NCBI GenBank assembly: GCA_039720395.1 | Contig: CM077827.1 | Location: 17,967,822 to 18,031,821, forward strand | Source of the DNA: Liquidambar formosana | Lineage: Eukaryota > Streptophyta > Magnoliopsida > Saxifragales > Altingiaceae | Direction of reading: 5' to 3' | Length of the DNA stretch: 64,000 nt | Shown here: one piece after another, positions 33,796-44,218 of the stretch | Numbering within the stretch: the stretch's first letter is position 1 | Layout: the number at the start of each line of letters is the position of its first letter | Program-made: the position numbers and the translations under genes | Notes under the pieces: model-generated | What the model saw: the letters and a program-made list of their open reading frames with translations, nothing else | Told to the model about the DNA's origin: nothing | The model's database searches: none

Positions 33796-36428
33796 TGTCA
33801 CACCCCATTTTTGCACCACCTTACTAGGGCTCATCATTTCATGCATGTTTTTGTTTTGTTTTTGAGTCTAGTTACTTGCATTAGTTTTCTAGAGTCACAA
33901 GGACAATGGATATGAATTTTGGTTCAAATTGGAGTTGATCTTGAGGGATAATAAGAGCTTTTGTGACTTGAGGGGCATAATCGTCTTTTAAGTCCCAAAC
34001 TTTTCATTTGACCTTGGAATGATCTCCAAATTGTCAATTGGAGTTCATATGGATGCATATGAGGTATTTCTAGGTTCAATTTTGTACCGGTTGTCATCTT
34101 AAGTCCCGTGGCCCTGATGATGAGTTTAGTGTGGTTATTTACGGATTATCCTTGAAGAATTAGTGCGAATCACAGCATGAGATTTTTGGTTAAAATGAAA
34201 AGAAAATTATTTTATTAAATTAGCCATTTTTATCATGACACTAACACGTGTACGTATGTGATGAGTGTGTGTACGCACATACGATACATGTGCATGCGTG
34301 TTAGCGGTCAGTCTCCCAATTTTTATAAAAGACAATTTCCTTTTCCTATTCAGATTAGAAGTCTTTTATCATTATAAAATACCTTTTGATTATTCTCCAA
34401 GGAAACCTAGTCCAGGAAGGAAAGGGAAACTCCAGATTTTAGCTATAACTACTCTCTTAATGTCTTTAAACAAGGGGGAGGAGAAGAGGGTTTGGAGGGA
34501 GTGAAATTCGTCATAATTCAGCAGCAGATTTTCTGAAAACCAGCAGTGGTATTTTAATCATAACTTTTTCATCCGAAGTCAGAATTTGATGAAATTGATC
34601 TTGTTAGAAAGATAATTCAATTCTCTACAACTTTGTATTTCACAAGCTTTGTCCAAATCCAACGTTTTCATACCCAAAAACGCGATTGAAGTTGCTGCTG
34701 CTGCAAAGTGACGAAAATCACTTTTCTTTTCTCTTGTTCTCTTTTTGTTTTCTATTTTCTTTTCAAAGTTGAGTGAGTTTTGATCTCTTTGCTGTGATAC
34801 CACTTTGACAAAGAGGAGGATTCGTGTTGGTTTGATTCACTCTAAAGACCTGAGGAGCCACGAACAATTACAAACACAAAGGAAGGCCCTTCCTAAGGTA
34901 TTCTCCTTCTCTATTCAAGCTTAAACTAGGTTTTCATATGGGTTAGGCTTATTGCATGTTAAAGGTAACTTTTTTATCATGTATTAACACTCTAGCTAGT
35001 TAATATACATGGAATATCTATTTTTTATCTACTGTTTAGCATGCTTTAGGGCTGTCCTTTAGGTTTTTAATGCATAGTTATGATTCTTGTGCTCCTATTG
35101 TCCTTGTGCTAGGATTAGTGTCATTGCATGTTAGAGTTAGGATTTTCATCATGTTATATTGCTTTAGTTAGTTAATATGCATGATTTAATTTCTGTTTAG
35201 TTTGGTTTTAGCATGATTAAAGTATGTCTTGTGAGTTTTTAAGCATATTTGTGAGTTTAGGGTTTTAGAGTCATTGTTTCGTGTTTGTTTTCATATAGCA
35301 TGATAAAGTAGACTTTTTTATTTGGTTTTTCTTCGTGTTTGCTGTATATGTCTTGCATATAGGGTAAACATGATAGTTTTGCATGCATATTAGTATGTTT
35401 TAGGGTTTTTATGCATGATATGGTTCTAGGAATATGTTAGGACTTATTATTGTTCGCTGTTTTTGCTATTGGCATGCTTAGTAGATGATTTTAGGTCATA
35501 ATACTATTCTGTCCAGATTTGCATGTTAGTGTTTTCGCATGGTTTTGAGCACTAGTAAGGGTGCAAATAGGTGTGGTATTTGTCCTATGGCAAATAGGGC
35601 TGCTTATGTCTGAAATGGCTAAGTGCTTGGAGCTAATTGCGCTCAGGTAAGTGGGTGTGAAGGTGCCCCAATTCACCTTTCTTCTTAACTCATTCTCTTC
35701 TCCCTATCTAGGGTTAATTTTTAATATGATCCTATGGTTTAATTAGAGGTTTCCTTCATAAACAAAATTCTGGTTTTTATTAAGGTTTCCATTTTGTGGA
35801 TTTCTTTCCTAAAATCAAACTTTCTATCAATTCTCTTTTGATCAAATAAGGAAACCTAGGGTTTTTACCATAGGTTTATATTAGGTCTTAACCCTAATTC
35901 TAATCGAACTACGTGGACTTTGATCCATGTATTTCGTTGCATGGTACGTAGGCGCTCTTCGTGAGGCTCAAGTCCGTTCTAGGATCCAAGCATCCTAGGT
36001 TTATTTATGTTTTCTTTTCTTCTTTCTTTTTTCTGTTTTTATTTGCTTATTATGCATGGATGGATGAATGAAATATATGATATGCATGCAATTCTTGTGA
36101 TGATATACTTGCTGATTTTTGTATGGAAAGACTTTAATTTAGCCCAAATGAACTGAGAGACCGAAAGGGTGACATGGGTGCCTATAGGCTTTGCCTAGAA
36201 CCTTCCCATGTCATAACTTAGCCTCCAAATCCCCGATTTCTTTGGTTTTCAAAAGATTGGTTTTTGCCTTTCCTTTTTTATGGAGTCATTCAAATTGTTT
36301 TCCTAAAACAAACTATTTTTAGGGTTTTCCTTGTTTCCTTTAAAAAATAAGGTGGCGACTCCTTTCCTTTTTCTTTTTCAAACACATTTTCTTTCAATCC
36401 CTTGTGGGCCCAATTTCCGGGGTTCACA
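33796..36428 (+). mobile_element. TAT-family solo LTR (type 2) nested in the Athila element
   Basis: TGTCACACCCC to GGGGTTCACA, 2633 bp, with a perfect 5-bp duplication GAGTA at 33791-33795 and 36429-36433. Ends match LTRs A-D, but about 34083-34885 is unrelated to theirs and instead matches the LTR at 58308-60907. The expected TATA box is decayed (TATAACTA at 34444). A G-box ACACGTGT is at 34244-34251. No coding region. Confidence 0.93.
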
Positions 36429-36433
36429 GAGTA

Positions 36434-36773
36434 CAAGTGGATTGGACTTTACTAGATTGGTAAAAAATGTATTGTTCAACTGTTTGATTTCAATGAATGA
36501 GAATTTTCGTTTGAGTTAGCAAGATATTATCTAAATGCAAAATCATGAACAACATCCATGATAATAAAAGATGTTTGTGGGTGTCATCACTGGTAGCCCT
36601 CACGAGACTAACTTGTCCACTAGGGGAAACCTAGGGGTTTAAAGGCTTATTGCATATGCTAAATGCAACCGCATTACCTGTGAAAATGGACTAGTTAGTT
36701 TTTGTTTTATTTTGTTTGTCTTATTTTATTTTGCTTTGCTCGAGGACTAGCAAAGTGTAAGTTGGGGGATATT
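36434..36773 (+). other. Athila 3' end with polypurine tract
   Basis: Continues the Athila interior after the nested LTR. The polypurine tract AAGTTGGGGG is at 36759-36768, five bases before the 3' LTR; the preceding GACTAGCAAAGTGTAAG resembles Athila/Cyclops 3' ends. Confidence 0.75.
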
Positions 36774-38146
36774 TGATAAGCAGAAAATATTCATTGAAAT
36801 TACTCCCTAATTTATATTTTCTAGTTATTTTATTTTATTTAATTTTGTGTGTTTAAAGTGTTCTTGATTTATTGCAGGGCTGTTGAGTTTATACCAGAAA
36901 AGATGACAATCAGGACTACTTAAGCTAATAAATGCAACTTGAAATGGGTTTCTCACCTATCTAAAATTTCATGGAGCTAAAACAAGAGTTGGGTCAACAA
37001 TTTTGAAGATTTGAGCAGCTGAAATTCAAAGTTAGGCAAAGAAATTCATGATCCCAAAATCAGCAGCAAATCTGGACAGATTGACCAAGTTTTGGTAATC
37101 TGGCCATAACTTGTGATTCCCATATCCGATTTGGGTGAAATTTGTGGTTCTGGAAAGAGGACTTAAAGAACTACAATTGTTTAGTTTATGGCATTTGCTG
37201 ATTCAAACGTCTTCTAAGTCAAAAATGAGCTGGAAGTGGACTTATTTGCAAAAATCTGAATTTAGCAGCATTTGTCAAAGTGAGAACATGGGTAGCCAAG
37301 AATTCAAAGAAAGTGGGCATTGCTTTTAACTTGTGGGATCAGCTGGATGCTTCCCCCATCTCCTATAAATACCAAGGGAATTCACATAACAGAGAGAGAA
37401 GAGAGGAGGAAAAGAGGAGGAGGTACAAAGGTGGCAAAGGGGAGAGACTAGTTCTTGGTTATCTACATGGCCAACTAATCTTTGTCTTAGGGGGGAGATG
37501 AAGCCCTAATCAAGTATTGTGTATTTTATTGTATTGTGTTGTTGATTTGATTATTTGTGTATGAGGATTGCATAACTAGGAGGATTGTATTATTGATACA
37601 ATTGGTTTTAGTGTTTTTATCTCAAATTGTGTTTAATTTCTGTGATTTTAAATACAATGGTTATGCAATGGTTTTCATTGTATATATATTTGGAGATTAA
37701 GATGATTCATGCTTAGACAAGATGAGTCATGCTCACAAATTAGTTTAGAGTAGAGTAGGTGAGACGGTTCATGCTATATCTTTGATGAGTTATGCCTAAT
37801 TTACAAATATATGAACCTTCCTTGATGGTGTCATTGGGCTTGTAGCTACAATGAGTCTTGTTCATACCAAATAATAACTTCTTGAAACACGTTACAATAA
37901 GTGCATTTTTATACAAGATTAGTGGTGGATTCGAGACCCTAAGTATTTCTTTTCTTGAAGAAAATATAAATTTATTTTGCTTGCATTCCATAGAGTTCAA
38001 AACTACAAAAATCATCTTTTTGAATTATTTTAGTATTCAGTTTTCAAAATTAAAATAATCCTAGTACAGTCCCTGTGTTACGACACCCGTACTACCACTA
38101 TATACAAATTTTTGCATCCTACGGGTAATTGATTTTGACACGATCA
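36774..38146 (+). repeat. Athila 3' LTR
   Basis: 1373 bp, TGATAAGCAG to CACGATCA, with TATAAATA at 37364-37371. It aligns without gaps to the 5' LTR, with about 29 substitutions by hand count. Confidence 0.95.
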
Positions 38147-39726
38147 GTAGCTATTTTGGAGTGTCCGTTTTCTAGCTAAAATAGCTCAAATGTAGCTAGT
38201 ATGGTTGGAAATTCTCTTATGAGGTGATTTCTATGGTGTTGTTGGGATTCAACCAAGAACCATGTGCTTAATTGTTTTTTGTATCAATTTGTGTCTTGTG
38301 TTATTGTTGCTCAATGAAGAAGGTTTCTTCCAACAACGAAGATAACATAACACTTTTGCACATTGAAGCAAAAGATTGATGAATTTTGTTAGATGGGGGA
38401 TGGTTTTGATTTTCCAATTGTGAATTAGAATAAAAAATCCCTTGTGTACTTGTGGCCAATATATTTTTGGGACTCTTTGTCTAGCGATTTGACCTGAATT
38501 TAGTAGAATTCATTGGTCATTTTGATTTGCAGGTGACCAAGAAGAAAGCTAAAGCAAAGTAGTGGTTGCAAACGTTAAAGTCTGCCACCACTGAACAATG
38601 AGAGCCCTTGTCCTCAACTACTTCTTGGACTAGGTTAGTATCACCCTTTAAACTCCCTTTGTGTGTGTGTTTTTCCTTTTTCCTTTTGATAAGTAAATTG
38701 CTCCTTTTTTTGGTTATAAACTTATCACATACTCATACTTGAACAGACAAAAATAAATGACTTGTAAACCGTTGACATTCTTAAATTTTTCATTATAATT
38801 AATGATCTGTTAAGCCTATATATAATTCTGAAATCAGTCAGTATTCTCTTCATGATCTGTTAAGCCTATATTCTGCTGCTGAATGCAAACAATTGATTGA
38901 TAAGATATCGGTGGAATTAAATAAAAAATAATAATATAAGTACAATCCAAGAAAGGAGGCCAAAGGATGCCAAGGCACCAAGTGATATTATATCACATTT
39001 TCTAGAGAAAGTAGGATGCCAAGACACCTATTAGTTCTCATGCCTAGGAGCACTAAATATTCCTGGGCACATATCACAATGCTTTGTGTGAATGAGACGA
39101 TGTGTCATCAACCAATGTAATTGGCTGCCTCTTCTTTCTTTCTTTTTTTTTAATTTTTTCATCTGCCTATTTTTTGGCTTGATTTGCCTAATATGTGCTA
39201 CCCAAAAAAAAAAAAAAACTATCAGCAGAAGACCCTTTTGGGCTTGATTGGTTTTATATTAATGCTACTGCAAAAAATATCCAAAGCTGCCTCTCTTAGT
39301 TTGTTCTTTTCATTGGCTATATAATGTTATAAGGATTGCAAATGATGATTATGCTACTATATGGGCTCATTTCCTGACCAATAAAAATTGTTTTAGGCAC
39401 TCTTGTCTATCGCCAGTTTCCTACACATGACACTGGTGTGGTGTCCACCTGGGCACTCCGACGCAATAGGTAATAGTAGCTTAGCAAACGAGCAAGGTTG
39501 CTCTGTAATTTAGATTGGCAAAATATTGCCAGAGTTCATAAGCTGGGAGGCTTAGACAGACTGAATGTCTTAGGGTTTTTTTTTTTTTTTTTTTTTTTAA
39601 TTTTATTTTTTATGACTTGGCATTCATTGGATGACTTGAATCACTTTGATCTAGAAGCATTTACAGTTAAAACTCATTATCCATTTTTTCTCCATTTAAC
39701 AATATTTTGGTGCCAACTTATTGCAG

Positions 39727-39778
39727 TGAGCTTCTTACTGGTGTTGTTCCATATACAGATCTTCATGCAGAAGCCCAG
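39727..39778 (+). pseudogene. Isolated protein-kinase exon
   Basis: The exon is bounded by a CTTATTGCAG acceptor and an AG/GTTAGC donor and encodes ELLTGVVPYTDLHAEAQ. This matches my recollection of the kinase domain of plant proteins that combine a protein kinase with a PP2C-like domain, in the stretch after subdomain IX. An upstream GTLVY-like piece near 39398 may belong to the same gene. It is a lone fragment with no surrounding kinase. Confidence 0.6.
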
Positions 39779-39939
39779 GTTAGCCTTATTAATAATATCC
39801 TGTTTGTTGTCGAAGATGCAGTAATATTAGCTTTCTTTAAATAGCTTGCTGCATGCATAATCATCATTCTGGCAGCGAACACATATACATGTAGAAATTA
39901 TTCATCTATTTTGAGTTTGTTTTTATGGTGATATACCAA

Positions 39940-40085
39940 GGGATGTAGCTTAGAAGCGTTGGAATTGTTCCGTGTTCCGTGAAATGGTGGGTATAGGCCT
40001 TCAACCTGATGAGTTTACCATGTTAGGTACTTAGGTCTCCTTACGTGTCAGTGGGAGACTAGGAGATGCACAATTTTTGGGACAG
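39940..40085 (+). pseudogene. Pentatricopeptide-repeat (PPR) gene fragment
   Basis: Encodes SLEALELFR, then (after a small tandem slip, CCGTGTTCCGTG) EMVGIGLQPDEFTMLGT, then after a stop SLRVSGRLGDAQFLGQ, ending CAG/GTAAC. This is the standard PLS-type PPR pattern (ALELFREM, G-x-PDEFT). It is frameshifted and truncated, and same-strand with the kinase exon. Confidence 0.7.
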
Positions 40086-40733
40086 GTAACATATAACTTA
40101 CAAGAAATGCAATGAATTCCACTTATGCAAATATCTATCCAAACAAGGAAATTATAAAATTCCATTTAGGAATTCCAAGTTTCAAGATGTTTAGCCAAAC
40201 AAATAATTTTTTAAATCCCAATTACAAATTCAGAATTTGGAAAATCCCATCATTTTGAAAATTCCAAGTTTTTTAGAAAATCCTCACCCAAACACAACGT
40301 AGGACTCCGAGATGAAGTCGCCAAACTTTAAATATAAATGGAAACAAGTTCAAGACCAACACCCACTCCCAAACTTTAAATTTAAATGGACTTCAAGGTG
40401 AAGACCAGCAGCCAAACACAAAGAACACGTTGCTAGATTAGCATCATTTGGGTTGGTTATTAAACCCTTTCTATTTTATGTTGTAACATGCATTTCCTTT
40501 TTCTAATTTTATAGCCTATGTGATAGCCCATGTGTATTTTGTAAGGTTCCCATAACATTTGTCCTGCAAGAAAGGCTTTGGTATCGAAAGAAGATAAAGG
40601 ATTCACTCGTAAAAGACCAACACCCACTCCCAAAAAACGAGCGCCTGCTCCAAAAAGGGGTTGTGTTTATATTTTTGGCTGACTAAAAACATGAGAAAGA
40701 GATAGGAAAGAGAGAAACCGAGAGAGAAGAGGG

Positions 40734-42391
40734 TGTTGGGAATCGAACAAGAGGGAAAAATAGAAGTGCGGAATATAAAAATTTTTCCTACGATTCCCAA
40801 TCCCATGAATCTAACTATGCATAACACAAAATCAAACCCTAACTACGAAGAGGGTTAGAACACTTACAAGATTTTTGTCTTCTCCGTTTTGCTCCAAGCT
40901 TCTACTCCGGACAGCGATGAATGAGCAGCCCAAGTGTGCTGCCTCCAACGGTATCCACACCTAGCTAGAGCTTCAAGCCTTTTCTTTCTTCTTCCTTGTT
41001 GTTGCTAGAGGTGGAGAAGAGAGAGAGAGAGAAGAGAGCCTCCAAGGGGCTGGACGGCTAGGGTTTATTGTGCAAGCCTATTATGCCATGTCACACATAA
41101 GTGTGACTTATATAGGCAGCCCACTAAAGGGGGCTGGCCATGGGGAAGAAACCCTAATAGGGTTATGTGTAATTACACTTAATTGCACATTAACCCCTAT
41201 TATTTGTATCAAATACAAATAGGCCTATAAAGAACTATTCTTTATTCACTAAAACCCTTTCTCTCATAGACTTTAAAGCCCTTCTTGCATGATCAGTGTG
41301 TGACCCATTGGGTTCACATCATTAAGTAGTAGGAATAGCACGAGGTGTGCACAATGGAACTCTTTCCATTTAGGGTCTAATTGGAACTCCTTCCAATTCC
41401 CTAATTGATTATAACTCACTTATATCAATTAGGGCTTCTACTAACCATGAGTAACACCTAGCATATGGCTCATGGTGTGGTCCTTAATGAGGTGAATAGT
41501 CATTTACAAAGAACCCTTCTGTTATAGTTTATAGGTTACAATTGCATCCTTCCTTCAACACAATGTCTCCAATTGAACTAATAGGACATGGAAGTCTGTC
41601 AAGTCCCTAGTTCAATTACTTTATACTCATTCATAGATATCAACTCATTGATGAACTCATGAAACTCTTTTCATATTCATCCTACCATGGCCATGGATTT
41701 AATGAGTTATATTATAAATGCTATATGAGACATTCTCTCTCTTTTTCCTGAGAGTGATGGATCCCTTGTTGATCACTCACATGCCTTCATACACATAGCA
41801 GTAGGGCCAATGAACACCTTTGCAGACCCCTGAATAGGATTTGCACTTAGTGTTATCAAACTTCTAAAGCTACATGCATAAGGCAACTATGGTGTCTCAG
41901 GTCTAAGGATTACTTGTACCACTATAACAATGAGAAACTGATTGACAGGCAGGAAAAAACTCCATTCAGTTTATCTCATATCGTTGGTCACATTCAGTGT
42001 ACCTATTCTTATAATAGGCACCCACTTGTTGGTTGTAGTGTCTCCACACAAATAGCTTGAGACTAGCTATCCTCCTATAGAGTCAACCTAGCAAGTGCTA
42101 GTCCTATGGTTCATTACTGTCCATCATAGTGAACCTTCAACTAGGAATGCTTAAGGAGTTTAGTACAGAGATATATCTATAGTCTCAAAATTACAACTCT
42201 TTGTAATTCCATATTCTCAACTCTAACTCCATGGACATATTATGTAAATATAAATGATGCATATAAACATAATAGAATAAGCCCTTTTATTAAATCAATA
42301 ATAAATGTGACATACATAAATGAAATCAAATGATTGTTCCTAATCCCTAAACAATCATCTCCATGATTGGCTCTAGGGCATAATCCTAACA
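40734..42391 (-). mobile_element. Ty1/copia solo LTR
   Basis: Plus strand TGTTGGGAATCG to ATCCTAACA, 1658 bp, with a perfect 5-bp duplication GAGGG at 40729-40733 and 42392-42396. Read on the minus strand it starts TGTTAGGATTATGCCC and has a TATATAAG promoter-like box (plus strand near 41107-41114). The same family as 61975-63645, whose polypurine tract fixes the orientation. Confidence 0.93.
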
Positions 42392-42396
42392 GAGGG

Positions 42397-43148
42397 ATAG
42401 TTGTTGTACTTCTGATTTTGGTTGTATTTAATGTAGTTAATATGTTTCGAATTTAAGCATTGTTTTGGAAGTGCTTGTTTGTATTTTTTTTTGTTTTTGG
42501 AACAAATGTATGTTGGAAAGGTTTATATCAATCATGTATTTCGGTATTTTGTGTTATGGTCTATTTGAACAGTTGTGTAGTTCGTGACCTCTCTCATTAC
42601 ATAGGGAATTATGTGACGGGCTTAGTTATGAAGAATTTTGTTATGAAGAAAATTTATTTAAATATCCTCTATGTTTGTTACTGATTTTCATAATGGGATT
42701 TATACAAAAAATTGTTTGCATGCTGTCAAAATTTTGTAAAATTTTTGTACATCTCTTATGATATTTAAATGAACCATTTCAATACTATCATGTTAAAGGG
42801 TTGTACATCTTGTAAATGATATTTGAAAATGTTCTATGAACAATTGGAAAAATGTATGTTTGCCCATTCCATCTAGATTTGGGTTACTATGTAATCCGAC
42901 CCGAGATAACCATATCCAATGTCGGAATTCAATTGTGTTAGACATCGAATTGGTTTTTTATTCGGATCACTTCAATTGACACAACATACTAGTCTAGAAT
43001 TTCCTACAACCATTGAGGTCACTAAGTAATCCAACCCAATAATAAGCATAACCCAATGCCAAAGTCTAATTGTGTAATAATAAAAATTGATTTTAATTCA
43101 AATCTGATCAATTTCCAAAATTACTCTCCAATTGCATGCAATTATTTG
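42397..43148. other. Unassigned AT-rich sequence with a diverged duplication
   Basis: No element recognised. Blocks starting near 42893 (TTACTATGTAATCCGACCC) and 43018 (GTCACTAAGTAATCCAACCC) are diverged tandem copies, about 125 bp apart. Confidence 0.5.
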
Positions 43149-44218
43149 TGTTGGTATTTGGATCGGGTTTTGACCTGACCCACAATGCATGGAGCGTCCA
43201 CATGGGTTAGTTGGATTAAAGGGTTACATCTGTTGGGAATAGACATAAGATATACTCCATATATATCTGTGTGTCTATTGAAAACAGACATTATGTGAAA
43301 ATATTCCAGCCATTTCTTCTCTCTTCTCTCTGGCAACCATCACCATAGCCATTGAACTTGGAGTGTGGATATTATTGGGAAAACTCTAGTAGCCTTTTCC
43401 ATTGATGAGTAGATGCATCTTCAAAGTTCATAATTGCGTGGGGCTTGTAATCCAAGTACAAAGATCCGATTTGTTTCCGCTGAGGTATTCCATATACCCA
43501 TATTCTTGTAGTAATCTTACATTGGTATCAGAGTATATGATTACTTGTTTTCGCTCCTATGATCATTGAGAATATGATTTGCATCACCAATGAGTTTTTT
43601 TTTCAAAATACTATTTTTGGGGATTATTAAATTTGTTTTTTAAAAGTGGTGTTTTTATCCAAAATTTTTTATAGGGTTTTGTTCCTCTATGTGTCAAGAA
43701 CTCCCCTCTAAAATTTTATGAAAAACCGTTGTGTGTTTTGAAAGAAAAATCAAAAATTTGTTTTCTGAAATTGTGGTTTTTCAAAAACTTAGGGTCAATT
43801 TTTGATAAACTTAAAGAAGTTTATAATGTATGATATTTATATATTATGAATCTATATCGCATGGGCTTTTCAACGATGTATCATATGCGTAATTTGGACT
43901 TAAATTGAATAAGATATGGCCATTCAAAGTTTGAGGGGTGAACATGCGAAAACTGAGTTTTTCAACATGTTGAGAGGTTGAAGATGAAGTGCACGGCTCG
44001 GCTTGACACATGGCTCGGCTTGGCTAGGCACATAATGTGAACAGCTTGGCTTGGCCTGGAGTAAGGCTCGGCTTATGGCTCGGCTAGGTTGATTTAAAAA
44101 AATAAAATAAAAAGGGGTGCGTGAATTGAAGAACACCCGTACTGGAGCGGGACGATGAGTGCGTAACTTTTTTTTTTAGGGTCAAATACATCTACACCCC
44201 CTCTGTTTACTGATTATT
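43149..44218 (+). mobile_element. Ty1/copia 5' LTR and leader, truncated
   Basis: An LTR ending TAATCTTACA at 43521 is followed by TTGGTATCAGAG (43522-43533), the initiator-Met primer site. The LTR starts either at TGTTGGTATTTGG (43150) or at TGTTGGGAATAG (43231). The leader contains about six GGCTCGGCTT-like units (near 43994-44090). No gag is seen; a TAT LTR begins at 44219. Confidence 0.6.

Larger units (their letters stand above)
23695..38146 (+). mobile_element. Athila-lineage Ty3/gypsy retrotransposon, full length, decayed
   Basis: Two LTRs of equal length (1373 bp) begin TGATAAGCA and end ACACGATCA. Flanking pentamers are GTAGT and GTAGC. In order: 5' LTR, Asp-type primer site (25074), leader with repeated hairpins, one gag-pol frame (25673-31207) broken by six stops, internal purine tract, antisense extra gene (31968-32531), a nested TAT solo LTR, polypurine tract and 3' LTR. 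About 29 differences between the LTRs by hand count suggest about 2 percent divergence. Without the nested LTR the element is about 11.8 kb. Confidence 0.95.
38147..40733 (+). other. Non-LTR sequence holding decayed exons of several genes
   Basis: Flanks the Athila insertion on the right. A possible exon at about 38533-38636 (after TTTGCAG; reads KKKAKAK, stop, WLQTLKSATTEQ, stop, EPLSSTTSW) is unassigned. A kinase exon and a PPR fragment follow. There are (GT)n, poly(T) and poly(A) runs (39204-39219, 39579-39598). The phrase AAGACCAACACCCACTCCCAAA occurs near 40352 and 40614. No transposon ends were identified. Confidence 0.5.

Noticed and set aside
39204..39219. Poly(A) run as the tail of a second LINE
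   Set aside because: No LINE coding or 3' end sequence recognised upstream.
40734..42391. Non-LTR or DNA transposon reading of the TGTTGGGA...TCCTAACA unit
   Set aside because: The 5-bp duplication and the second copy next to a copia polypurine tract and RNase H show it is a copia LTR.
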